A stretch of DNA of 7,025 nucleotides, taken from NCBI GenBank assembly GCA_030145365.1, contig JAQYVS010000299.1, forward strand, positions 1 to 7,025, given 5' to 3'. How positions within the stretch are numbered: the first letter of the stretch is position 1; each line of letters begins with the position of its first letter. Below the pieces are notes generated by a model that made no database searches, was not told the origin of the DNA, and was given only the letters and a program-made list of their open reading frames with translations. This document shows, piece by piece, positions 1 through 6,829 of the stretch. A program made the translations under genes and the position numbers. Origin of the DNA: Desulfofustis sp. (GTDB lineage: Bacteria > Desulfobacterota > Desulfobulbia > Desulfobulbales > Desulfocapsaceae).

Positions 1-2006
1 ATGGCATCTTCGAGGAATCAGACTTTGATTTTCAGCAGATTGATCAAAAATCTGAAGCCGTTCAGGAACCTACGCCTATTCAACCTGAATTCGGTGCCGA
101 CCAGAAACCCGATGAGAGTGAAGAGGAGATCGATGTTGACCATCTCCTGGCTCTGGCAGATCAGAAACGCTTTTTCGGACTGAGCAAAGAACTGTCTCTG
201 CTGTCTGACACTGCCGATTTTGAAGAAAAAGCTGCTCTTGCCGAATTGGCAAAAAGCGCATCGGAGCAGGTTAAGTCCATGTACGCCGAGGCCATGGATC
301 TGGAGCACCAGGGCAAACCAGCGGAAGCCCTGAAAAGTTTCCAACAGATCGATACACTGGTCACTGATTATCCAGGCCTCAACGAAGACATTAATCGTAC
401 GACCCAGGCCATAGAACTCTTGGGAGACTGGACAAAACCGGTTCTGGAAAAGGCTCCTCCTGCAGAAAAACCAGCCCAGAAACAGGAAGCACCCAGAAAG
501 AAAGCGGCTCCGATCAAAAAAGAATCACCGGAAAAAGAACGTGAGGACCGGACTTTCTTTGACGATGGTACTCGTCGTTCTTCACGGATCATTCCGTATG
601 CACTCTTAGTTGTCGTTCTTCTCATAGCTGCTGGAGCCGGATTTAATTACTATCTCAGTGCTTCAAAATACCAGGAAGCTCAGCAAATGTATGCCAATTG
701 TCAGGCTTCACTTAAAAAAGATCAGTTCAGCGCGGCCGAGCAACAATGCGAAGCAGCTGTAGGGGTGGCCAAACAGATAATAATTTTTAAAAGCAGCGAA
801 CGGGATACACTCATCAGGCAGATCCAGACTACGCTTAAATCAGAGCCGCTCAAACAGGGGCTTGCCGGCAATCTGATTCTTGATGGTCAGTATCATCCAA
901 AACAGGTAGTCAAAACTATTTTGGCGTTTCGTCAGTTCAATAAGAGCGGAGATGAGCTTTTTGCTGCTTCAGATTGGCATAATAGTGTATCAAATTATCA
1001 ACAAGCTCTGGAAATCGGCAGGAAAGAAAAAGCGATTGATCAACAGCAGATTTTCGAAATATCTGAAAATATTAAGGTTGCCCAATTCAACATTATCTAT
1101 CAGTCGGGCATCTCTTTTATCGAGCGTAAAAAATGGGTGCTGGCAACCAAAGACCTCTCCGTAGCACTCGACCAGCTGAAAGCCCTCAGTATTCCTGGTA
1201 AAGCTGAAAAGATAGATAGTATCACGGCAAGCTTAGCAGGCATTGCCCTGGCAACAGAGAAGGAAAAGGGAGATATTGCTTTTCAAGAAGCACAATGGGA
1301 AATCGCCTCAAGTCATTATAAAAAAGCGTTGGAATCGGCAGCCACATCAACGGGTGCAAACAGTGACTCAGTTTATGAACTCAAACAGCTCGTTGTTAAA
1401 GCCGATCTCTATGCCACCATTTCCAGCGGCAAAGATGCGTTCAGAAAAGCACAATGGGATAGCGCTATCAGCAGCTACGATCAGGCCATAAAAATCCTCG
1501 AGAGCAATCGAGAAATCCTGAAACAGGCCAACACCGACGAAAACAGGAAAAAACTTGCCCGCATCATGCTGCAGGCTTCAGTTATCAGAGATCAGCAGGA
1601 TGCTGCCAGACATCTAAAAGAAGGGGAATACCAAGCAGCAACCAAGCAACTTGAGGCTATCCGTGACTCCATTGCAACAAGCGATTTCGGCTCTGAGCCG
1701 GAATTTGTTGCGGTGATGCAAGAAGCTGAACAGGCCATTGCTCAGGCAGAAACGGATCGGTTGCTGGCCGATAAAATCACGTATCTGGAAGAAAATTTTG
1801 AGGAGCTCTTCACAAGGCATTATTCTGGCTCTCCTCCGGAATCACTTACCGAAAGGACTGTAGTCTTTGAAAAAGAGCTCGACGGTAAGCTGCTCTTCAG
1901 GCTGCAGTGTGTGGAGGTAGGACGCGGCCGGCCGCTGCAGTTGGTGATGAAATATGCCCACGATTTGAGCAGTGGTGAGTGGAAATTCTACAGCGACAGT
2001 AATTAA
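1..2006 (+). CDS. Single-pass membrane protein with TPR-like repeats, 5' partial, function unknown
   Basis: The gene is open from the window edge (first full codon at 3) to TAA at 2004-2006, giving 667 visible residues. No ATG or GTG occurs in this frame before 246, where a TTG falls inside sequence that already reads as protein, so the true start lies upstream. Visible order: an acidic, Pro/Gln-rich stretch (residues 1-60); a helical segment with one TPR-like unit (about 93-117); a Lys/Pro/Ala-rich linker (about 150-180); a Thr-Arg-Arg-Ser-Ser-Arg patch followed by one hydrophobic helix (about 196-216, nt 588-650); then TPR-like helix pairs at about 229-253, 320-338, 372-392, 427-445, 480-499 and 538-553, several sharing a Gln-Trp or Asp-Trp turn; and a mixed alpha/beta C-terminal domain (about 591-667). 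By the positive-inside rule the N-terminal part should be cytoplasmic and the repeats periplasmic. TPR arrays usually bind other proteins, so a scaffold role is an inference. I do not recognise the family. Confidence 0.85.
   Translation, partial: GIFEESDFDFQQIDQKSEAVQEPTPIQPEFGADQKPDESEEEIDVDHLLALADQKRFFGLSKELSLLSDTADFEEKAALAELAKSASEQVKSMYAEAMDLEHQGKPAEALKSFQQIDTLVTDYPGLNEDINRTTQAIELLGDWTKPVLEKAPPAEKPAQKQEAPRKKAAPIKKESPEKEREDRTFFDDGTRRSSRIIPYALLVVVLLIAAGAGFNYYLSASKYQEAQQMYANCQASLKKDQFSAAEQQCEAAVGVAKQIIIFKSSERDTLIRQIQTTLKSEPLKQGLAGNLILDGQYHPKQVVKTILAFRQFNKSGDELFAASDWHNSVSNYQQALEIGRKEKAIDQQQIFEISENIKVAQFNIIYQSGISFIERKKWVLATKDLSVALDQLKALSIPGKAEKIDSITASLAGIALATEKEKGDIAFQEAQWEIASSHYKKALESAATSTGANSDSVYELKQLVVKADLYATISSGKDAFRKAQWDSAISSYDQAIKILESNREILKQANTDENRKKLARIMLQASVIRDQQDAARHLKEGEYQAATKQLEAIRDSIATSDFGSEPEFVAVMQEAEQAIAQAETDRLLADKITYLEENFEELFTRHYSGSPPESLTERTVVFEKELDGKLLFRLQCVEVGRGRPLQLVMKYAHDLSSGEWKFYSDSN
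588..650 (+). other. Predicted transmembrane helix of the TPR membrane protein
   Basis: This stretch encodes about 21 mostly Ile, Leu, Val and Ala residues, directly after a basic patch (Arg-Arg-Ser-Ser-Arg) and before a helical Tyr-rich segment. No other hydrophobic stretch of this length is visible in the protein, so it looks like a single-pass anchor with a sizeable cytoplasmic N-terminal part. It is internal, so it is not a cleavable signal peptide. Confidence 0.8.
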
Positions 2007-2030
2007 TTATTCTCTCTATGTATCGGTTGC

Positions 2031-2047
2031 GAGAACCTGCGGTTTTC
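2031..2047 (+). terminator. Possible weak hairpin between the convergent TPR gene and kdsD
   Basis: GAGAACC, loop TGC, then GGTTTTC can form a 7-bp stem with one G-U pair, 25 bases after the TPR gene stop. There is no clean U-run after it beyond the Ts inside the right arm, so its strength as a terminator is doubtful. The remainder of the 81-base gap (2007-2087) shows nothing else convincing. Confidence 0.3.
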
Positions 2048-2087
2048 TGGTCATGCACGATAACTACGTAACCCGGGCAAGCAGGTC

Positions 2088-3059
2088 CTACAGCAGGAAA
2101 CGGAACTCTCCTTTGCCAAGCAGATCATGAAGGTGCAGGATTCCAAGCATTTTCTTATCCTCGTCGACCACCGGCAAGACCGTTATTTCATGACTCTGCA
2201 TAACACTTAACGCATCAACTGCCTGCTTATCGTCTGAGATGGTAACCGGATTCTGGGTCATGAGTTCTTTCGCCCTGGTTGCTTCAAGATCGACACCGGA
2301 AGCAACATAACGCCTGACATCCCCGTCGGTGACAATCCCTTCGACACATTCCTGCGCACCAACAACAACGACGACGCCAAGGTTCTTGTCATTGAGTTCC
2401 TTCACCGCCTCATTAATTGTGGCCTCAGTGGACACCAGGGGAATCTGAGAACCAGTCAACATGACCTCGTTAACCCGCACTTTCAATCTGTCTCCCAGGC
2501 TCCCTGCCGGATGGTTGGAACGAAAATCAGCAGCCTGGAAATTGTTTCGGTTCATCAGCACCACAGCAAGTGCGTCACCCAGGGCAAGAGAGGCTGTAGT
2601 ACTGGTAGTAGGTGCCAATCCCAGTGAGCAGGCTTCTTTCGGTACGGAAATGTCCAACACCACGTCAGCGGCCATTCCCAGCGTGGAGTCTGACCTGCCG
2701 GTCATAGCAATTACTGAGGAACAACGCCTGCGAAGATTCCCCAGTAAACTGTTTAATTCGGTGGTTTCCCCGGAATAGGATATGGCTATAACCACATCGG
2801 TTTGCTGAACCATACCAAGATCACCGTGCATCGCCTCAACCGGGTGTAGAAAAAATGACGGCGTGCCGGTACTGTTCAGAGTGGCGGATATTTTCTGACC
2901 AATAATCCCGGATTTCCCTATACCGGTGATGATAAGACGACTGGGACAGGCCTGAATCAAATCAACCGCACGGATGAATTCTGCTCCAATACGCTGACGA
3001 ACAGCGGCAAGACCCTGTTCTTCGATCAATAATACTTCCTGTGCTTCTTCAACGGTCAT
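2088..3059 (-). CDS. kdsD: Arabinose 5-phosphate isomerase (KdsD/KpsF/GutQ family)
   Basis: This enzyme interconverts D-ribulose 5-phosphate and D-arabinose 5-phosphate, the first step towards Kdo for lipopolysaccharide; it is cytoplasmic. Counting from the upstream ATG at 3065 (325 aa), an SIS sugar-isomerase domain covers about 40-175 and two CBS domains cover about 200-255 and 262-325. The five residues known to matter in E. coli KdsD (Lys59, His88, Glu111, Glu152, His193) are all present at a constant offset of eight: Lys51 in GIGKSG, His80 in MHGDLG, Glu103, Glu144 and His185 in NHPAG. Length matches the family (about 328). I chose the ATG at 3059 because a GGG (3066-3068) lies six bases before it but directly abuts the ATG at 3065; the longer form adds only Met-Lys. 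No other Kdo gene is in view. KdsD and the paralogues GutQ and KpsF share this architecture; the lipopolysaccharide role is the default assumption. Confidence 0.95.
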   Translation of the reverse strand: MTVEEAQEVLLIEEQGLAAVRQRIGAEFIRAVDLIQACPSRLIITGIGKSGIIGQKISATLNSTGTPSFFLHPVEAMHGDLGMVQQTDVVIAISYSGETTELNSLLGNLRRRCSSVIAMTGRSDSTLGMAADVVLDISVPKEACSLGLAPTTSTTASLALGDALAVVLMNRNNFQAADFRSNHPAGSLGDRLKVRVNEVMLTGSQIPLVSTEATINEAVKELNDKNLGVVVVVGAQECVEGIVTDGDVRRYVASGVDLEATRAKELMTQNPVTISDDKQAVDALSVMQSHEITVLPVVDEDKKMLGILHLHDLLGKGEFRFLL

Positions 3060-3269
3060 TTTCATCCCTACTGTTCAGTTTCTCAAGACGTACCTTTCTA
3101 CCCCAGACTACTGCCAGCCGTATATTTATTATTGCCTCACAACATATTCAAAATCCACAAACCCTGCCACCCTAATCATCCCAGCCATCTGGTCAAGCGG
3201 CAGGCAAAGCGCATCTGTAATCAATAATAATAATCTCATTGGGAGCACTCGGAGACAGGATGGTTTTTC

Positions 3270-3299
3270 TTGACAATCCATTATATCAGGATATTTATA
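3270..3299 (+). promoter_or_regulatory. Second possible upstream metK promoter with internal palindrome
   Basis: A perfect -35 hexamer TTGACA (3270-3275) is followed by only weak -10 matches: TATTTA at 3292 (16-base spacer) or TTTATA at 3294 (18-base spacer). The palindrome ATATC-AG-GATAT (3283-3294) falls in the spacer and overlaps the possible -10, a typical place for a repressor operator. Both the promoter and the operator reading are inferences. Confidence 0.3.
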
Positions 3300-3305
3300 T
3301 ACGGT

Positions 3306-3334
3306 TTGGCAATTATCTGTATCATGCATATTAT
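3306..3334 (+). promoter_or_regulatory. Likely sigma-70-type promoter for metK-ahcY
   Basis: A -35 box TTGGCA (3306-3311) and a -10 box TATTAT (3329-3334) are separated by exactly 17 bases, and each differs from consensus at one position. Transcription would begin near 3341, leaving a leader of roughly 57 bases before the metK ATG at 3398. This is the best-scoring pair by eye in the intergenic region. Confidence 0.6.
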
Positions 3335-3397
3335 AGCTAGCAATACACTCAATAAGCTCAATATTTACTTATAACAAAAAACGTAAACGGAACTATT

Positions 3398-4561
3398 ATG
3401 TCAAGTTATCTCTTTACCTCGGAATCAGTCTCAGAAGGACACCCCGATAAAGTCGCCGATCAGATTTCTGACGCCATTTTAGATGCCATTATTACCCAGG
3501 ACAAACATGCCCGCGTGGCCTGCGAAACAATGGTGACAACCGGTATGATTCTGGTGGCCGGCGAAATCACAACATCTGCCTGGGTGGATATACCCGATGT
3601 TGCCCGACAAACCATCAAAGAAATCGGATACAACTCTTCTGATATGGGGTTTGACTGGCAATCATGTGCGGTACTGACTTCCATCGATAAACAATCTTCC
3701 GACATTGCCCAGGGTGTGGATGAGGGCAGCGGCGTCGACCTGGAACAAGGAGCCGGCGACCAGGGATTGATGTTCGGTTATGCCTGCAACGATACCGAAG
3801 TACTCATGCCAATGCCGATCTATTTTGCTCATCGGTTGACTCGACGTCAGGCAGAAGTTCGAAAATCGGGGAGCCTTGCCTGGTTACGCCCTGATGCCAA
3901 AAGTCAGGTCACCATTAGTTATGTTGACAACGTTCCTAAACGTATTGACGCCGTGGTCTTGTCTACCCAGCATAATGAAACCGTTTCCTATGAAGATCTC
4001 AAAGAAGGGGTGATGGAAGAAATTATAAAACCAGTACTTCCAAGTGAGATGATTGACAACGACACCAAATTCTATATCAACCCCACCGGCCGTTTTGTTA
4101 TCGGTGGTCCGGTTGGCGACTGCGGTGTTACCGGCAGGAAAATCATCGTCGACACATATGGGGGAAAAGGCTCCCACGGCGGTGGGGCTTTTTCCGGTAA
4201 GGATCCGTCTAAGGTTGATCGTTCATCTTCCTACATGGGACGTTATATTGCCAAAAACCTTGTTGCTGCAGGAATTGCTTCTGAAATCGAAGTACAGATT
4301 GCCTATGCCATCGGCATATCCCAACCTGTTTCAATCACGATTAATAGTTTCGGCACCGGCAAGATAGATGATGAAAAGATTAAGCAACTGGTCAGTGAAC
4401 ACTTCGATCTCAGGCCCAAAGCCATAATCCAGCAGCTGGATCTGTTGCGTCCGATTTACCGGGCAACGGCGGCATATGGACATTTCGGCCGCAAAGGTAG
4501 CAACTTCACCTGGGAGCGAATCGACAAGGCCGAAGAATTGCGAACCGCAGCAGGATTATAA
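3398..4561 (+). CDS. metK: S-adenosylmethionine synthetase
   Basis: MetK joins methionine and ATP to give SAM, phosphate and diphosphate; the family enzyme is a cytoplasmic homotetramer using Mg2+ and K+. The 387-residue product matches the usual bacterial length (about 384). Family motifs are in place: SEGHPDK with the catalytic His15 near the N-terminus, the methionine/ATP signature GAGDQG at 118-123, and the glycine-rich GGGAFSGKDP-type phosphate loop starting at 261 and running into KVDRS at about 272-276. The start is secure because the typical N-terminal SSYLFTSESVSEGHPDK segment begins there. Its Shine-Dalgarno is weak (GGA, six bases before the ATG). It is followed after 42 bases by ahcY on the same strand with no terminator between them, so the two should be co-transcribed. 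I see no riboswitch in front, so control is more likely by a protein acting at the promoter. Nothing in the gene looks broken. Confidence 0.98.
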   Translation: MSSYLFTSESVSEGHPDKVADQISDAILDAIITQDKHARVACETMVTTGMILVAGEITTSAWVDIPDVARQTIKEIGYNSSDMGFDWQSCAVLTSIDKQSSDIAQGVDEGSGVDLEQGAGDQGLMFGYACNDTEVLMPMPIYFAHRLTRRQAEVRKSGSLAWLRPDAKSQVTISYVDNVPKRIDAVVLSTQHNETVSYEDLKEGVMEEIIKPVLPSEMIDNDTKFYINPTGRFVIGGPVGDCGVTGRKIIVDTYGGKGSHGGGAFSGKDPSKVDRSSSYMGRYIAKNLVAAGIASEIEVQIAYAIGISQPVSITINSFGTGKIDDEKIKQLVSEHFDLRPKAIIQQLDLLRPIYRATAAYGHFGRKGSNFTWERIDKAEELRTAAGL

Positions 4562-4591
4562 CGTCTTAACAATACGATACCATTACTTTTT

Positions 4592-4596
4592 AAGGA
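4592..4596 (+). promoter_or_regulatory. Ribosome binding site of ahcY
   Basis: AAGGA lies seven bases before the ATG at 4604 and fixes the ahcY start. It sits in the 42-base metK-ahcY spacer, where I see no hairpin or promoter. Confidence 0.75.
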
Positions 4597-4603
4597 TTTA
4601 ATC

Positions 4604-5902
4604 ATGTCCACCTCAAACAACGATTATAAAGTAGCCGATATCTCCCTGGCAGACTGGGGGAGAAAAGAAATCGCCATCGCAGAAACCGAAATGCCCGGGC
4701 TGATGAGCCTGCGAGAACAGCACAAGGAGTCTCAGCCGCTCAAAGGTGCCCGCATTGCCGGCTGCCTGCATATGACCATACAGACAGCCGTTTTAATGGA
4801 AACCCTGGTCGAACTTGGTGCGGATGTCCGCTGGTCTTCCTGCAATATCTTCTCGACCCAGGATCATGCGGCGGCGGCAATGGCTGCTGCCGGTATCCCT
4901 ACCTTTGCCTGGAAAGGTGAGAGTGAAGAAGAATTCTGGTGGTGCATCGATCAAACCATATTCGGTCCTGATAACTGGCGGCCCAATATGATCCTCGACG
5001 ACGGCGGCGATCTTACCCTGATCATGCACGAGAAGTATCAGGACGAGATAACAGAGGTCAAAGGGATCAGTGAAGAAACCACCACCGGCGTGCATCGACT
5101 CAATGAAATGGCGAAAGACGGGAGCCTGGCCTGCCCCGCATTCAACGTCAATGATTCGGTGACCAAATCAAAATTCGACAATCTTTATGGGTGTCGGGAA
5201 TCATTAATTGACGGGATCAAACGGGCTACCGATGTGATGGTAGCCGGTAAAATCGGTGTTGTGGCCGGCTACGGCGACGTAGGTAAAGGCTGCGCTCAGG
5301 CTCTGGCGGCAATGGGGGCAAACGTTCTGGTCACCGAAATTGATCCAATCTGCGCCCTGCAGGCAGCCATGGAAGGCTACCGTGTGGTGACCATGGAAGA
5401 GGCCACCTCTGTCGGTAATATTTTTGTCACCTGTACCGGCAATGTAGATGTCATAACCCGAGCTCATATGGAGCAAATGCCGAACGAGGCTATTGTCTGC
5501 AACATCGGTCACTTTGATTCTGAAATTGATATCGCCTCGATCCGCGATCTGGAATGGGACAACATTAAACCTCAGGTTGACCATGTGATCTTTCCCGATG
5601 GTAAAAAGATCATCGTGTTGGCGGAGGGACGACTCGTCAACCTCGGCTGCGCCACCGGGCATCCAAGTTTTGTGATGAGCAACTCCTTCACCAACCAGGT
5701 ACTGGCCCAGATAGAGCTTTGGAATAATTCAGGGAACTATGAAAATAAGGTGTATTTTCTGCCCAAACAGCTGGATGAAATGGTGGCCCGGCTGCATCTG
5801 GAGAAAATCGGTGCCAACCTGAGCACGCTGAGCCAAAAGCAGGCTGATTATATCGGAGTGAGCGCGGAAGGTCCTTTTAAGCCTGACTATTACCGTTATT
5901 GA
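4604..5902 (+). CDS. ahcY: Adenosylhomocysteinase (S-adenosylhomocysteine hydrolase)
   Basis: AhcY reversibly splits SAH into adenosine and homocysteine using bound NAD+. This clears the inhibitory product of SAM-dependent methyl transfer and returns homocysteine for methionine synthesis. The 432-residue protein equals the human enzyme in length and lacks the roughly 40-residue catalytic-domain insertion common in many bacterial forms: the DDGGDLT motif (132-138) leads after a short loop to EETTTGVHRL (157-166). Also visible are the substrate-binding Asn-Asp-Ser-Val-Thr-Lys-Ser-Lys segment (183-190, with Lys188 equivalent to human Lys186), the NAD-binding GYGDVGKG (222-229), GHFD (302-305, with His303), GHPSF (352-356), and a C-terminal tail KPDYYRY with Lys426 and Tyr430, which reach into the NAD site of the neighbouring subunit in the family. 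It is the second gene of the metK operon and ends 29 bases before a strong terminator hairpin. Confidence 0.98.
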   Translation: MSTSNNDYKVADISLADWGRKEIAIAETEMPGLMSLREQHKESQPLKGARIAGCLHMTIQTAVLMETLVELGADVRWSSCNIFSTQDHAAAAMAAAGIPTFAWKGESEEEFWWCIDQTIFGPDNWRPNMILDDGGDLTLIMHEKYQDEITEVKGISEETTTGVHRLNEMAKDGSLACPAFNVNDSVTKSKFDNLYGCRESLIDGIKRATDVMVAGKIGVVAGYGDVGKGCAQALAAMGANVLVTEIDPICALQAAMEGYRVVTMEEATSVGNIFVTCTGNVDVITRAHMEQMPNEAIVCNIGHFDSEIDIASIRDLEWDNIKPQVDHVIFPDGKKIIVLAEGRLVNLGCATGHPSFVMSNSFTNQVLAQIELWNNSGNYENKVYFLPKQLDEMVARLHLEKIGANLSTLSQKQADYIGVSAEGPFKPDYYRY

Positions 5903-5931
5903 TCGTTTTCGATAACCGATAACAAGCAACG

Positions 5932-5972
5932 AAATAAGGGGCGGCCGGTTCTAACCGGGACGCCCCTTATTT
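5932..5972. terminator. Strong hairpin terminator shared by ahcY and birA
   Basis: AAATAAGGGGCG (5932-5943) pairs perfectly with CGCCCCTTATTT (5961-5972). An inner CCGGTT/AACCGG stem (5945-5950 with 5953-5958) caps it after a small internal loop. The A-rich left flank and T-rich right flank give a U-rich tail in both directions, and the element lies between two converging genes. It therefore probably stops ahcY transcription from the left and birA transcription from the right. Confidence 0.9.
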
Positions 5973-5999
5973 GACCCAGAAATAACACGTTTCACCTAT

Positions 6000-6758
6000 C
6001 TACTCCCGATTGACAAGGTTCACATCTCCGGTCAAAACAAGGTGAATCATTCCCTCAGTATCTTTCACGCGCAGCATGCCGTCTGTATCCGGCCCCAGAT
6101 TCTCACCTTCAACCCGTCTGCCGTCCGGGGTCAACCAAACCATGTTGCTGCCCCGAAACAAATCGTAAGCCTGCCAGCGTTTTAAAACTTCAGAAAAACC
6201 TTTGGATTCAAAATCTTTAATCGTAGACAGCAGAGAGCTTTTTATTGCCTGAAACAGCTCAGTGACCTCCAGGTTTTCTGCTCCTGCAATCAAGAGAGAG
6301 GTGGCGATGTCTTTAATCTCGGCAGAAAAATCTGAGCTTTCCAGATTGCAGTTGATACCGATACCGATGACCGCAAAGGTATTGCCATATCTATCTGCTG
6401 TAAATTCCGAGAGAATTCCACCGCATTTTTTTGAACCGATATAAAGATCGTTCGGCCATTTTAAGCCAACCTGGATTTTGTACACGTCGTGTAAACATTC
6501 AGCAGCCGCTACACCGGCTGTCATGGTTAATTTGGGAAAATGATGGAGGTCAATATTCGGTCTGACAATATAGGAGCAATACAGATTCTTGCCGGAAGGA
6601 GAATACCATCTTCGGCCTAGCCGGCCCCGACCGGCTGTCTGGCAAGCTGCCAGAACACCGATACCATGAGCGGCTCCCTGTTCGCCAAGTTCTCTGGCCA
6701 CACGGTTGGTCGAATCCGTGATATCGAGAAAAACATCCTGAAAATCGCTGCTGTGCAT
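6000..6758 (-). CDS. birA: Biotin-[acetyl-CoA carboxylase] ligase, no DNA-binding domain
   Basis: The enzyme makes biotinyl-5'-AMP and transfers biotin to a lysine on acceptor proteins such as the BCCP subunit of acetyl-CoA carboxylase. The 252-residue product has the catalytic core: DSTN (15-18), the QTAGRGRLGRRW biotin/AMP loop (40-51), SPSGKNLY (53-60), KWPND (100-104), the Lys-Lys-Cys-Gly-Gly-Ile-Leu segment with the Lys equivalent to E. coli Lys183 (about 111), and GIGIN (132-136). A small beta-rich C-terminal domain follows (about 203-250). E. coli BirA is about 320 residues and begins with a helix-turn-helix. Here the first ATG lies only 15 codons before DSTN and an in-frame TGA sits seven codons upstream of it, so this is a monofunctional ligase that should not repress biotin genes by itself. 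No Shine-Dalgarno is visible; a hairpin ends five bases before the ATG. It lies downstream of dsrD on the same strand. Confidence 0.93.
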   Translation of the reverse strand: MHSSDFQDVFLDITDSTNRVARELGEQGAAHGIGVLAACQTAGRGRLGRRWYSPSGKNLYCSYIVRPNIDLHHFPKLTMTAGVAAAECLHDVYKIQVGLKWPNDLYIGSKKCGGILSEFTADRYGNTFAVIGIGINCNLESSDFSAEIKDIATSLLIAGAENLEVTELFQAIKSSLLSTIKDFESKGFSEVLKRWQAYDLFRGSNMVWLTPDGRRVEGENLGPDTDGMLRVKDTEGMIHLVLTGDVNLVNRE

Positions 6759-6763
6759 ATAAG

Positions 6764-6797
6764 AAAAGCGCAGAGTTCAGATGAACTTTGCGCTTTT
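6764..6797. terminator. Hairpin after dsrD, directly in front of birA
   Basis: AAAAGCGCAGAGTTCA (6764-6779) pairs with TGAACTTTGCGCTTTT (6782-6797), 16 positions with a single non-Watson-Crick pair (6773/6788). Read on the minus strand the right-hand Ts continue as TTTTCTTAT, giving a U-rich tail, so it should act as the terminator of the dsrD transcript. It lies 32 bases after the dsrD stop and only five bases before the birA ATG. On the plus strand the odd pair becomes a G-U wobble. Confidence 0.75.
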
Positions 6798-6829
6798 AAC
6801 AAGATCAGATCACTGAAGAGTAATCAGTC

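Larger units (their letters stand above)
3066..3397. other. Divergent intergenic region between kdsD and metK
   Basis: This is a 332-base, largely AT-rich gap between genes transcribed apart, so it should hold promoters for both. The metK side (3250-3397) carries two promoter-like pairs, a 12-base palindrome and a direct repeat of CTCAATA (3348-3354 and 3357-3363) in the likely leader. The kdsD side holds nested inverted repeats: CCTGCC (3163-3168) with GGCAGG (3199-3204), enclosing CCAG-CCAT-CTGG (3181-3192). Four AAT repeats lie near 3223-3234. I saw no motif of the known SAM or SAH riboswitch classes and no convincing gene. A minus-strand frame at 3129-3329 lacks recognisable protein features. 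For kdsD I found only a poor promoter candidate. Confidence 0.6.

Noticed and set aside
1..183. 60-residue plus-strand frame beginning with ATG at position 1
   Set aside because: The neighbouring frame is open from position 3 and continues without a stop into the TPR protein. This frame is its shadow, and the ATG at the window edge is a coincidence.
246..248. TTG as the start of the TPR protein
   Set aside because: The upstream codons in the same frame are uninterrupted and protein-like (acidic and Pro-rich, then a helical segment), and TTG would leave out a helix that runs through it. The gene is better read as truncated by the window edge.
2033..2088. Inverted repeat GAACCTGC / GCAGGTCC flanking the gap between the TPR gene and kdsD
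   Set aside because: The arms are eight bases with one mismatch and 40 bases apart, with no U-run. This is too weak to call a terminator or a mobile-element end.
3076..3090. MetJ-like AGACGT near 3085
   Set aside because: Only one half-site is present, it lies near kdsD far from the metK promoter, and MetJ is mainly a gammaproteobacterial regulator.
3129..3329. 66-residue minus-strand frame in the kdsD-metK gap
   Set aside because: It overlaps the metK promoter elements, has no clear ribosome binding site or recognisable motif, and its composition reads like translated AT-rich intergenic DNA.
3240..3397. SAM or SAH riboswitch in front of metK
   Set aside because: The GGGAGCACTCGGAGAC stretch near 3241 looked suggestive, but it lies upstream of both promoter candidates and lacks the conserved cores I know for the SAM-I, SAM-II and SAH classes.
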